A stretch of 39,056 bases of DNA from Prevotella sp. OH937_COT-195 (GTDB taxonomy: Bacteria > Bacteroidota > Bacteroidia > Bacteroidales > Bacteroidaceae): positions 1 through 39,056 of the forward strand of contig NZ_RQZH01000026.1 in NCBI RefSeq assembly GCF_003932845.1, written 5' to 3'. Of the stretch, positions 7,710-15,277 are shown piece by piece (positions within the stretch are counted from its first letter, which is position 1; each line of letters begins with the position of its first letter). Under the pieces are notes generated by a model. That model had not been told where the DNA came from and ran no database searches. It saw only the letters and a program-made list of their open reading frames with translations. The position numbers and the translations under genes are program-made.

Positions 7710-8492
7710 ATGAAAAAGAAACCTGTTTTCATTGCCTTCTCCACCCAGAAGGGCGGTGTCGGCAAAACGACCTTTACGGTCTTGACGGCGAGTTACCTGC
7801 ACTATGCCTGCGGGTACAACCTTATTGTGGTGGATTGCGACTATCCGCAATTCAGCATCAATGCCATGCGCCAGCGTGACGCACAGGGCGTGGATCGCAA
7901 CCCCGCGCTGCAAGAATTGGCAGCCACCCAATTCTCCGAGTTGCAAAAGCCCACGTACACCATCCTTTGTGCCACGGCAGAGGCAGCCGTGGATACGGTT
8001 AGGGAGTATCTAGAGACGCACGAACCGGATACGGATTTCGTCTTTTTTGACCTGCCCGGAACCATCAACAATGACGGTGTACTGACCACCCTCTCCGGTA
8101 TGGATTATATTTCCACACCCATTTCTGCCGACCGTATCTCCTTGGAAAGCACGCTGAGCTTTTCAGCCATCATCAAGGAGGCGATAACCGACAATACAGA
8201 CACTGCCAACAAAGGGATTTACCTCTTTTGGAACATGGTGGACGGCAGAGAGAAAACACCCCTCTATGCGATGTATGAAAAGGTCATTGCCGAGTTGGGA
8301 CTTCCTCTCTTGAAGACGGTAGTCCCCAATACGACCCGCTACAAAAAGGAAGTGATGGATGAGGGTACGACCCTTTTCCGCTCGACTATTTTTCCTGCCT
8401 CCCGCACGCTGCTCAGAGGCAGTCGTCTGAAAGAGCTTGTGGAGGAAATCCTGTCCATCGTAAAACCTGAAGTGTATGGCAGAGAAGAATAA
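7710..8492 (+). CDS. traA: TraA, ParA-family ATPase of the transfer operon
   Basis: The 260-aa product has the deviant Walker A K14-GGVGKT of ParA/MinD ATPases, a VVDCDYPQ switch region and a later VFFDLPGT Walker B-like motif. It is the first gene of the tra operon in CTnDOT-type elements, where its role is not settled; a part in DNA or machinery positioning is inferred from the family. The next gene starts inside its last 17 bases. A second, diverged ParA gene lies 1.4 kb downstream in the same operon. Confidence 0.9.
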   Translation: MKKKPVFIAFSTQKGGVGKTTFTVLTASYLHYACGYNLIVVDCDYPQFSINAMRQRDAQGVDRNPALQELAATQFSELQKPTYTILCATAEAAVDTVREYLETHEPDTDFVFFDLPGTINNDGVLTTLSGMDYISTPISADRISLESTLSFSAIIKEAITDNTDTANKGIYLFWNMVDGREKTPLYAMYEKVIAELGLPLLKTVVPNTTRYKKEVMDEGTTLFRSTIFPASRTLLRGSRLKELVEEILSIVKPEVYGREE

Positions 8493-8904
8493 AGGGGCGA
8501 TAGATCCCGTCGCCATCCGGGAACTGATTTCGCAGGGTATCCCGATGAAAAAGAAAGAGAGTGAGATGATACCGCCTGCCTCCGTCGAAGAGGTGGATGT
8601 GTCTGTTCCGGAAACACGGAAAGAGGTCTCGGAAGAACCGCAACTTCCCATCCGAACACGTCGCAAGAATCCCGCCAAAGGAGATTACATCTCACTCTTC
8701 ATGCACCGCAATGACCTGTATGACCGCAAGGCAATCTACATCTCCAAAGAGTTGCAGGACAAACTCTCGGAAATCGTCCTCTTCATCCGGAAGAGGGAGA
8801 TGACATTGGGCATGTACGTGGAAAACATCCTGCTCAAACATTTGGAGGATTACAAGGAAGAAATCAACCGATTAAGTGAAAAGAACTTCAAGAAATTATT
8901 GTGA
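8476..8904 (+). CDS. DUF3408 tra protein, first copy
   Basis: The 142-aa product has a disordered N-terminal half rich in E, K and P. The C-terminal DUF3408-like domain (from about residue 65) has the signature YDRKAIYISKELQDKLSEIV and MTLGMYVENILLKHLE. DUF3408 proteins always sit beside ParA at the start of Bacteroidetes tra operons and look like ribbon-helix-helix DNA-binding partners of ParA, by analogy with ParB/omega. It overlaps traA by 17 bases. It corresponds by position to traB or traC of CTnDOT, but I do not choose between these. Confidence 0.85.
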   Translation: MAEKNKGAIDPVAIRELISQGIPMKKKESEMIPPASVEEVDVSVPETRKEVSEEPQLPIRTRRKNPAKGDYISLFMHRNDLYDRKAIYISKELQDKLSEIVLFIRKREMTLGMYVENILLKHLEDYKEEINRLSEKNFKKLL

Positions 8905-8905
8905 T

Positions 8906-9283
8906 ATGAAACAGAAAACAAACCGACCAATGGCAGGCAAAGAGTCCTGCAGAGAACGAAAAAGCGTCTCTTCCAAAGTAACCATCCGTAACTCCACCAC
9001 GCTCATCGAGCATTCCGAGGGACATCCTACAGGTCTCCTTCAGGAAGAGAAGAGCGATTATGAAACCGCCTTTCTTCAGCCCCTGAACATCGGAGACCGA
9101 AAGGGGGTGTTCATTTCCAAAAAGACACAGGAAGAGATTGCCGAAATCGTCTATGTGGCAGCCGCCGGCAAACTGACGATAGGGGCATTTGTGGAGCATA
9201 TCCTCCGGCACCACTTAGAGATACATCAAGATGAGATAGACGTCTTGTTCGAGCAACAATTCCGTAAACGTTTCGAGCGATGA
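8906..9283 (+). CDS. DUF3408 tra protein, second copy
   Basis: The 125-aa product has the same architecture as its upstream neighbour: a basic, unstructured start and a C-terminal DUF3408 domain (GDRKGVFISKKTQEEIAEIV and LTIGAFVEHILRHHLE). An in-frame ATG at 8876 exists, but the start at 8906, one base after the previous stop codon, fits tight operon packing better. The two copies look like an old tandem duplication and may form a heterodimer or bind different sites. Role is inferred from neighbours only. Confidence 0.85.
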   Translation: MKQKTNRPMAGKESCRERKSVSSKVTIRNSTTLIEHSEGHPTGLLQEEKSDYETAFLQPLNIGDRKGVFISKKTQEEIAEIVYVAAAGKLTIGAFVEHILRHHLEIHQDEIDVLFEQQFRKRFER

Positions 9284-9867
9284 AGCAGGTCATCTTTATT
9301 CTGCTGTCGGTAGGCTTAGCCTATCTCGGCAGCGTACAGGTCGCCCGCTTCCTGTACGGACGCTATCGGAGTGCCGTGAGACTCTACCGTGACTTGCAAC
9401 TCTTTTTCAGGGAACGGGGCAAGGGAAAAGTCGTCGTCACCATCCGCATCCCTAAAAGGGAACTGTCCCAAGAGGAGAATGTCCTTTTAGCTGAATTGCC
9501 CATTGAAGAAGCTCAACAACAAAAACAGAGTCCTGAAACAGAAGTGTCGGAAGAGATCTCTCCAAGTATTCCCGAAGAGGAGTATGTATTGGTGGAAGTC
9601 CAAGGTGAAAGCCACTCTCTTTCAGAAAGCATCACAGCGGAAGAGCTGCAACAGATGGGCAGTGTCCTCTCCTGCAAGAATGCCCCGATAGAAGAAGCCG
9701 CAAAAGCCGCCGAAACCATCTATAAGATACACGACTCCCCGATGTTCCAAGCGATTAAGAAAGCGGCCGGAGAACGTGTCCGAGAACTGCTGGAGCGCGT
9801 TGCCGAAGAAGCTCCGAAAGAGGTTCATTCAGGCTCTTTCGATTACAAACGATTCATCAAGACATAG
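9280..9867 (+). CDS. Membrane-anchored acidic tra-operon protein
   Basis: The 195-aa product has one N-terminal transmembrane helix (residues about 4-20) followed by a basic patch, a long acidic linker rich in E, Q and S (residues 65-115), and a helical C-terminus (AAKAAETIYKI...AIKKAAGERVRELLE). It overlaps the previous gene by 4 bases. Its layout resembles that of the 10629-11219 protein (helix, acidic linker, helical end), although the sequences have diverged. Position suggests the TraC/TraD group of early tra proteins. I do not recognise a domain with certainty. Confidence 0.75.
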   Translation: MKQVIFILLSVGLAYLGSVQVARFLYGRYRSAVRLYRDLQLFFRERGKGKVVVTIRIPKRELSQEENVLLAELPIEEAQQQKQSPETEVSEEISPSIPEEEYVLVEVQGESHSLSESITAEELQQMGSVLSCKNAPIEEAAKAAETIYKIHDSPMFQAIKKAAGERVRELLERVAEEAPKEVHSGSFDYKRFIKT

Positions 9868-9897
9868 TATTCACCCACCTAAAGAAAGGAGAAGACT

Positions 9898-10641
9898 ATG
9901 AGTAGACCCATCGTCTATCTCGCCATCGCTTCCCCAAAGGGAGGCGTCGGCAAAACCTCGCTTACGGTACTTGCCGCAAGCATTCTGCATTACCACAGAG
10001 GATGCAATGTCGCTGTCGTGGATTGCAACCATCCCGTCTATACCATCGCCCGTCTGCGACAGCAAGAGTCGGAAGAGCTGAATCATCAAAACCTGATGCG
10101 TCTGAAACATCGGACAGCCTATGCCCCTTATCCGATTATCTGCACTCCGGTGCGGGAAGCCCTGAACCGGGTGGAGCGACACTGTGTGGACAGCCATCCT
10201 CGATGCATTCTTTTCGACCTCCCCCCATTGATGCGTACCGAAGGGACGGTGGAGTTGCTTTCAGCAATGGATGCCGTTCTCTTTCCCGTTACGGGCAGTC
10301 CGATGGATATGGAAGCCGTCCGCCATTTCATCGACATCTTGGGAGAGCAGATATTGACTATGGGAAAGGGTAATATCAAGGAGCTTTACCTGCTTCGCAA
10401 TATGATAGAGGCTTGGGAACGTGAGGATGCCGACGAACGCTGCCGCACCCTTGCCGATGAAACGGGAGCTTTGCTAATGCAAACTTCATTGAGCCACTCC
10501 CGTTTGTATCGTCCGTTCCTTTCCGAACGCAAAAGAGGAGTATGTACCCTCTTCCCTCCTCACGGAGGAAAGTTGAGTCAGCTATGCAACGGGTTGGGCG
10601 ATGAACTTCACGAAATCCTGCAACGCCTATGTTCCGAATAG
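9898..10641 (+). CDS. Second ParA-family ATPase in the tra operon
   Basis: The 247-aa product has deviant Walker A K14-GGVGKT, a VVDCNHP switch and an ILFDLPPL Walker B-like motif. It is clearly related to TraA but diverged, for example CNHPVYTIARLRQQE where TraA has CDYPQFSINAMRQRD. Presence of two ParA genes in one tra operon, each followed by a membrane-anchored acidic protein, suggests module duplication. The last codons overlap the next gene by 13 bases. It may be a regulatory or heterodimeric partner of TraA; this is inference. Confidence 0.85.
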   Translation: MSRPIVYLAIASPKGGVGKTSLTVLAASILHYHRGCNVAVVDCNHPVYTIARLRQQESEELNHQNLMRLKHRTAYAPYPIICTPVREALNRVERHCVDSHPRCILFDLPPLMRTEGTVELLSAMDAVLFPVTGSPMDMEAVRHFIDILGEQILTMGKGNIKELYLLRNMIEAWEREDADERCRTLADETGALLMQTSLSHSRLYRPFLSERKRGVCTLFPPHGGKLSQLCNGLGDELHEILQRLCSE

Positions 10642-11219
10642 TCCTTGTCCTTCTCTTGCTCTATCTCTTATGGCTATTTCTTTTTCTCTTGTATGAACGA
10701 GGAAAAAGAAAGAACAGAGCAATTAAGAAAAAGCCTTGCCAAACGGTCAGTGAAGTGGAAATCATCGGTAAAAGTCGCTTCAAGCTCAGCCACTCGACGC
10801 CACAAGTACGCAGTTATCCAAAAGGCGAGGCGGAAGCAAAAAAGGCTTCTACATTTGCTCCTGAAAACGGACAAAATCCATCGGAAGAGCCGGATGAACA
10901 GCCCGACATAGATGAGATCCCTTTAGTGTATGAGTCCTCGGATTCTTCATCCTTTGAAGAGGAAGATGAAGAGCTTCCGATACAGGGAGAGAGCGAATAT
11001 GCCACGGGAATTGATTTTGAACGGGTGCTGGAAGCCTTGTCGGTCATTCACCGTCACGCCCACACCGACGCAGAGCGACAGAGAACCGGTGATACGCTGA
11101 GTGAGTTGGAAGGAACCCACCTGATGGAAACGCTCCGAAGCGATGAGAAACGCTCGGCCACGATCGATGAAATCGTCCGTGCCCGTTTCGAGGAGCTTTA
11201 CAGCGGCGAAAAGGCGTAA
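10629..11219 (+). CDS. TraD-like membrane-anchored acidic protein
   Basis: The 196-aa product has an N-terminal transmembrane helix (residues 4-22), a basic patch (RGKRKNRAIKKK), an acidic and serine-rich middle, and a helical C-terminus ending in ATIDEIVRARFEELY. By position just before traE and by layout it fits the DUF4122/TraD group of CTnDOT-type operons. Bases 10794-10861, encoding part of the linker, are nearly identical to the DNA upstream of traA, including a TACATTTGC that looks like a -7 box. That makes this linker a possible recombination scar or an internal promoter. Confidence 0.65.
   Translation: MFRIVLVLLLLYLLWLFLFLLYERGKRKNRAIKKKPCQTVSEVEIIGKSRFKLSHSTPQVRSYPKGEAEAKKASTFAPENGQNPSEEPDEQPDIDEIPLVYESSDSSSFEEEDEELPIQGESEYATGIDFERVLEALSVIHRHAHTDAERQRTGDTLSELEGTHLMETLRSDEKRSATIDEIVRARFEELYSGEKA
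10794..10861 (+). repeat. Copy of the tra upstream region inside a tra gene
   Basis: The first 23 bases are identical to 7237-7259. After a 24-25-base diverged spacer, 10841-10861 matches 7285-7305 at 18 of 21 bases. The two copies are colinear within one base over about 68 bases, and both end in a TAnnTTTG box. Confidence 0.8.
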
Positions 11220-11391
11220 CGCCCCTTCCGAATGGTTTTGTCCCAATAGTATGAACCCTTTAATGCAACAAGCAATGAAAGAAAAAGAGTACGGCTGACC
11301 CTAAGAGAGCCACCACTAACATCCGAAAGTAACAACAGTATTCATCCGTCAGGAGGACCTATCCAATCCTCTCGGCACAAAACAAAGATTT

Positions 11392-11691
11392 ATGACCAAA
11401 AGACATTTTCTAATCGCAGCCGTCCTGCTGCTTTCCATTTCCTCTGCCTTTGCCCAAGGCAACGGCTTGTCGGGCATCAACCAAGCCACCAACATGGTGA
11501 CGAGCTATTTCGACCCTGCCACGAAACTCATCTACGCCATCGGTGCAGTCGTGGGACTTATCGGAGGAGTAAAGGTGTATAGCAAGTTCTCGTCCGGAGA
11601 TCCCGACACCTCGAAGACCGCCGCAAGCTGGTTTGGAGCGTGTATTTTCCTCATTGTCGCCGCCACCATTTTGAGAAGTTTCTTCCTCTAA
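11392..11691 (+). CDS. traE: TraE, VirB2-like pilin subunit (DUF4134)
   Basis: The 99-aa product has a cleavable signal peptide ending SSAFAQ (about residue 22), then two hydrophobic helices separated by a short polar loop (YSKFSSGDPDTSKTAASW). This is the layout of VirB2/TrbC pilins and of Bacteroidetes TraE. It should form the conjugative pilus or channel subunit in the membrane. The gap of 172 bases before it holds no gene I can see. traF follows after 4 bases. Confidence 0.9.
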   Translation: MTKRHFLIAAVLLLSISSAFAQGNGLSGINQATNMVTSYFDPATKLIYAIGAVVGLIGGVKVYSKFSSGDPDTSKTAASWFGACIFLIVAATILRSFFL

Positions 11692-11695
11692 GCCT

Positions 11696-12073
11696 ATGGA
11701 GACCTATCCCATCAACAAGGGGATCGGTCGCTCGGTAGAGTTTCAGGGACTCAAAAGCCAATACCTGTTCATTTTTGCCGGAGGGCTGCTCGCCCTTTTC
11801 GTGCTGTTTGTCATCCTCTATATGGCAGGTGTCAATCAATGGATCTGTATCGGCTTCGGAGGGACTGCCGCATCCGTTCTGGTGTGGCAGACCTTCTCCC
11901 TGAACAGGAAGTACGGGGAACACGGACTGATGAAGCGTTCCGAGCTGCACAGCCATCCCCGATACCTTATCAACCAACGACGCATTCCCCGTCTATTGCG
12001 GCACAAGGAGCTGCCAAAACGAAAGAGAGGAGAGAATAAAAGAATGAACGAAGGAAAGGAGGACAAAGAATGA
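11696..12073 (+). CDS. traF: TraF, VirB3-like channel protein (DUF4133)
   Basis: The 124-aa product has two adjacent transmembrane helices (residues about 22-45 and 50-65) and a basic cytoplasmic tail. It matches Bacteroidetes TraF of the DUF4133 family. VirB3-type proteins work with the VirB4-type ATPase (here TraG) in assembling the transfer channel. Its stop overlaps the traG start by 4 bases, so the two were translationally coupled, but TraG is now truncated. Confidence 0.9.
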   Translation: METYPINKGIGRSVEFQGLKSQYLFIFAGGLLALFVLFVILYMAGVNQWICIGFGGTAASVLVWQTFSLNRKYGEHGLMKRSELHSHPRYLINQRRIPRLLRHKELPKRKRGENKRMNEGKEDKE

Positions 12074-12615
12074 GAAACATACTGAAAGCCACCACGCTGG
12101 AGAACCGCTTCCCGCTGCTTGCCGTCGAAGAGGGGTGCATCCTCTCAAAGGACGCTGACATCACGGTCGCTTTTCGGGTCGAACTTCCCGAACTCTATAC
12201 GGTGACGAGTGCGGAGTATGCCGCCATCCATTCGGCTTGGGTGAAGGCAATCAAGGTGTTACCGACCTACAGCATCGTACACAAACAGGATTGGTTCGTC
12301 AAGGAAGGCTATCGTCCGGACTTGCAAAAGGAGGATATGAGTTTCCTCTCCCGCAGTTTCGAGCGACACTTCAACGAGCGACCCTTCCTGAATCACGCCT
12401 GCTACCTGTTCCTGACCAAGACGACCAAGAACCGCAGCCGGCAGCAAAGCAACTTCTCCACCCTCTGCCGGGGAAATATTATCCCCAAGGAAATCACCAA
12501 TAAAGACGAAGTTATAAAGTCTATGGAAGTTGTCTGTCAATTTACCCGTATCGTGAATGATCGGAACTTTATTATGGCATATAGTTTGCACATATTAAGT
12601 ATAATTGCAACCTGA
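12070..12615 (+). pseudogene. traG: traG, N-terminal fragment of the VirB4-type ATPase
   Basis: The first roughly 170 residues match the start of Bacteroidetes TraG (SYTIVHKQD-like STYSIVHKQDWF, then SRSFERHFNERPFLNHACYLFLTKT). The protein then stops at 181 aa, whereas family members are about 800 aa or more. No Walker A or B motif remains, so the ATPase is dead. The base composition turns AT-rich from about 12500, and the last dozen residues (AYSLHILSIIAT) look like read-through into foreign DNA. The rest of traG, traH, traI and most of traJ are absent from the window. Confidence 0.85.
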
Positions 12616-12650
12616 AACATGTTGCTACTAAAAGCAGAAAGGAGGTAAAT

Positions 12651-12773
12651 ATGGCACAGACTGACGCAGGTAAAAAGAAAGTGTATGTACATGAACATAC
12701 AAAATCGGATGGAACTAAGGTTCATACTCACTACCGTTCTACGCCAAATACAAGCGATGGAAAGAAAAAGTAA
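12651..12773 (+). CDS. 40-aa basic protein with KSDGTKVHTHYRS motif
   Basis: A 40-residue gene with an excellent ribosome-binding site (GGAGG, 5 bases before ATG). The protein is very basic, with many histidines, and contains VHEHTKSDGTKVHTHYRSTP. This resembles the short xGYTRKDGTYVxxHYRS motif seen in many small phage and mobile-element proteins of unknown role. A strong terminator follows 17 bases later. It is the first gene of the foreign segment and may also be read from the tra promoter through the traG stub. Confidence 0.65.
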   Translation: MAQTDAGKKKVYVHEHTKSDGTKVHTHYRSTPNTSDGKKK

Positions 12774-12789
12774 TCTTTCTTTTCATAAG

Positions 12790-12822
12790 ACACCCTGACA
12801 AACTGCCAATTTGTCAGGGTGT
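12790..12822. terminator. Bidirectional terminator
   Basis: A perfect 13-bp stem ACACCCTGACAAA / TTTGTCAGGGTGT with a 7-base loop lies between the plus-strand 40-aa gene and the minus-strand gene ending at 12869. Confidence 0.9.
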
Positions 12823-12868
12823 TGTTATACCATTAATCTTTTCAAGTAAAAGGCATTTATTGATTACA

Positions 12869-14548
12869 TCATTTGATATAAATATTAAAAAGTATAAGTA
12901 CGGCCAAACTGAATATTATAAAACCTAATAAGAACAAAACCCTATATCTCTTACAATATAGGACAATATAGAGCATTGCCATAAACAATCCTAATACTAT
13001 GCCCAAAGATACTATATTGACTATCGATGCGGCTAACTTGATAGTATTGTTGCCAAATAATTGAATACTGCCAAACAGAAAAGTTATGACAGTTATGAAG
13101 ATACCTAAGTATTCAAAAGATTCTCTTCTGAAATCTTTGATTTTGTTAGCGATGTCGTTGATTTCTTCTTCCCGTTTTGATAGGCGAGCCTTTACTATTA
13201 AGTATTGCTTTATGTCTCTAAGTTCCCTCTCGTCTTCCCTTAGTTTACTTGGAGAAATTGGTTTTGATAAAGAAGATGCCATAAAGATACCGCCTTGGGT
13301 TTTACAATCTTCTACAGTAAGTTGGAAAGGAGTAAAATGACGCAAAATACATTCTTCATAGACAGACTTATATTTCTTGAATAGCTTGTTATATAAGTCC
13401 AATCCATCCTGAAGCTCTTTATTCCCTTCATCCTTGAGGCTTCCCAAATAATTACCTAAAAATGATAATGCTTTCTTGTATGGATGATAATTTTTAATTC
13501 CTGTTTCCTCTTGTATGGATTCTATCTCATTTAAATCATTTTTCAAATTATCTACAGTATAGTTTCCTTGCTTTAGTAACAAAGAAAAACGGCAGTTTGA
13601 AATATAGCTTTTTATACTCCGAATAGCATAAGAGTCAAATTGAGAGATATCTCCCTCTCTTAAGTTTTGCTCGTATTCTTTGAAGTTATATAAAAGATTA
13701 TCCAGCCTCTGAACAGAACTTTTTTCTGAAGTTCCATAATAGTAAGACAATAATACAAAACCGATGGAAGAAAACTTCTTTTCAGCAAAAGATTGCTGGT
13801 ATTTATTGACAATGTCTCTGCCATACTTGCATGGGTACATCTTTGTGAACAAATCCAAGAAGTCTTTATTAAAATCGTCTCCTTTGATGATCTCCTTTGC
13901 CTTCTTTATTTCAAAATCAACAGAATAATAGTAGTCTTCAACATCATCATACACGAAAGTCTTTCCTAACAAAAACGAGCATTTGCTTTCCAATTTTCGA
14001 TAGACTTCAAGCAAGTCATCGTTGTCAAGTCCATTGATTGTTGCTTGAATTTCATAATACAATTTGATTAGAATCTCTCGATATTCTCTTTTATTGACCA
14101 ATGTATGGTCAAGCCGTAGTAAGCTAAGAGAAATTGCTCGCCATGCATAATAATACTGATATTCGTTAAATTGACTTGACCTTATCTGGTCATTTCTTGT
14201 AAGGGCAACCTGCAAATCTCTATTGTCAATCTTAATCTTATTTTGTATGTTGAATAAGATTTCCCTAAGTTCCTTTAAGGCTTCTCTGATGCAGGCAGAA
14301 TCCTTACTGTCATCAGCTAACAAGTCATTCTCAAATTTCTCTATTCTTTGTATATAGCCATCTTCCAAGTATTCACCAGAGAATAAGGCACTGTTCATTT
14401 CTATAAAAAAGAAACGTTCAAACTCGTCATATTTTTCTTTAGTAAGAACCTCTTTGTCAATATCAGTTTCCTCTGTTTTTGAGGGATTATCTTCTAAAGG
14501 GAATAATGCCTTGTATTTCGCAACGCAATTATCTATATGCAAATCCAT
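12869..14548 (-). CDS. Large helical protein with C-terminal membrane domain, partner of Panacea gene
   Basis: I do not recognise this 559-aa protein. The first 470 residues are soluble, charged, rich in K, E, Y and leucine, and probably all helical (TPR-like or similar). A coiled-coil-like stretch SKREEEINDIANKIKDFRRE follows. The last 85 residues hold three or four transmembrane helices. It lies 2 bases after a Panacea-domain gene and is cotranscribed with it. In known PanAT pairs the Panacea protein is the antitoxin and the neighbour is a toxin, several of which act on membranes. A sensor-plus-membrane-effector is therefore plausible. The region is much more AT-rich than the tra genes, indicating separate origin. 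Confidence 0.75.
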   Translation of the reverse strand: MDLHIDNCVAKYKALFPLEDNPSKTEETDIDKEVLTKEKYDEFERFFFIEMNSALFSGEYLEDGYIQRIEKFENDLLADDSKDSACIREALKELREILFNIQNKIKIDNRDLQVALTRNDQIRSSQFNEYQYYYAWRAISLSLLRLDHTLVNKREYREILIKLYYEIQATINGLDNDDLLEVYRKLESKCSFLLGKTFVYDDVEDYYYSVDFEIKKAKEIIKGDDFNKDFLDLFTKMYPCKYGRDIVNKYQQSFAEKKFSSIGFVLLSYYYGTSEKSSVQRLDNLLYNFKEYEQNLREGDISQFDSYAIRSIKSYISNCRFSLLLKQGNYTVDNLKNDLNEIESIQEETGIKNYHPYKKALSFLGNYLGSLKDEGNKELQDGLDLYNKLFKKYKSVYEECILRHFTPFQLTVEDCKTQGGIFMASSLSKPISPSKLREDERELRDIKQYLIVKARLSKREEEINDIANKIKDFRRESFEYLGIFITVITFLFGSIQLFGNNTIKLAASIVNIVSLGIVLGLFMAMLYIVLYCKRYRVLFLLGFIIFSLAVLILFNIYIK

Positions 14549-14550
14549 AT

Positions 14551-15060
14551 TTACTGATAATATTTAACGCTCTTCTGTATCATTCTTGACGGGATACCTA
14601 TGCTAAGCTTGTTATTTCCCAATGCAATATCATAACAAATCTTCCAGCAACTCCATTTGTGGGTAATGTCAACCAACTCAAATGGCTGGCATTGTAATAT
14701 GCGGGGATTCTTTTCAAGCAATAAATCTATCGCATCATCAATGGCTTGCCTTTGGCAGTTATCCAAACTAATATTTGCATCGGGATTTTTTATGTTGCAT
14801 TGGGAGGAGGTTATTCTGTATTTGGCAAGTGCATCAGTTTTAATGGCATCATAAATATCACTTTCCACAGGACCATAAGGCATTGCAACGAAATTGTCAA
14901 ATATCTCCGTCAAGCCCGTTTTTTGGTCAGTCGAAGAAACACCAACAACCAAGAATAGCAGTTTTATCAATTTCAGCGTTGTGAAATCATTGAAACTACT
15001 ATTATTCCTCTGACTTAGACTATCTATTAGATATTCAAAGTAAGCTCTTTTTTCTTCCAT
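14551..15060 (-). CDS. Panacea-domain (DUF4065) protein, candidate antitoxin
   Basis: The 169-aa product matches the Panacea/SocA-like pattern: TTLKLIKLLFLV in the first 40 residues, then IFDNFVAMPYGPVESDIYDAI at about residues 45-65, equivalent to the family's KLxKLLYF ... AWxxGPVxxxVY. Panacea proteins act as antitoxins against many unrelated toxins or as adaptors for proteolysis. It is first in a two-gene operon with a 559-aa putative membrane effector directly downstream. The ATG at 15060 follows a possible promoter at 15101-15108. Function as an antitoxin is inferred from the family and gene order. Confidence 0.85.
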   Translation of the reverse strand: MEEKRAYFEYLIDSLSQRNNSSFNDFTTLKLIKLLFLVVGVSSTDQKTGLTEIFDNFVAMPYGPVESDIYDAIKTDALAKYRITSSQCNIKNPDANISLDNCQRQAIDDAIDLLLEKNPRILQCQPFELVDITHKWSCWKICYDIALGNNKLSIGIPSRMIQKSVKYYQ

Positions 15061-15100
15061 ATACCATGTTAATGCTTGGATAGCATTATAGATTATGGTG

Positions 15101-15108
15101 CAAAGATA
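15101..15108 (-). promoter_or_regulatory. -7 box of the Panacea operon
   Basis: TATCTTTG (then C) on the minus strand fits TAnnTTTG and lies about 40 bases before the start codon. No good TTTG is seen 19 bases upstream. Confidence 0.5.
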
Positions 15109-15215
15109 AAAATAAAAGGTGGAAATTGGAACAATTCAATTGTAAATTTACAAGGAAGACAAAAAATGTCGATATTATGCAATCAATAACATTACCACCA
15201 TAAATCAAATCAACG

Positions 15216-15249
15216 GCGCAAGCCCTGTTTCCCAACAGGCCTTGCGCCA
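15216..15249 (-). terminator. Terminator of the HU-like gene
   Basis: GGCGCAAG / CTTGCGCC outer stem with inner CTGTT / AACAG pairing, lying 28 bases past the stop codon of the minus-strand HU-like gene. Confidence 0.75.
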
Positions 15250-15277
15250 CAAATTAGAGAGTTATAAAATCAAGGGG

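Noticed and set aside
7299..7713. Short plus-strand frames in the mob/tra intergenic region
   Set aside because: Proline-, histidine- and cysteine-rich translations without family match; the region is better explained as oriT and leader.
12616..12660. Continuation of traG beyond 12615 in another frame
   Set aside because: No traG-like sequence occurs after about 12570 in any frame, so this is a true truncation rather than one more frameshift.
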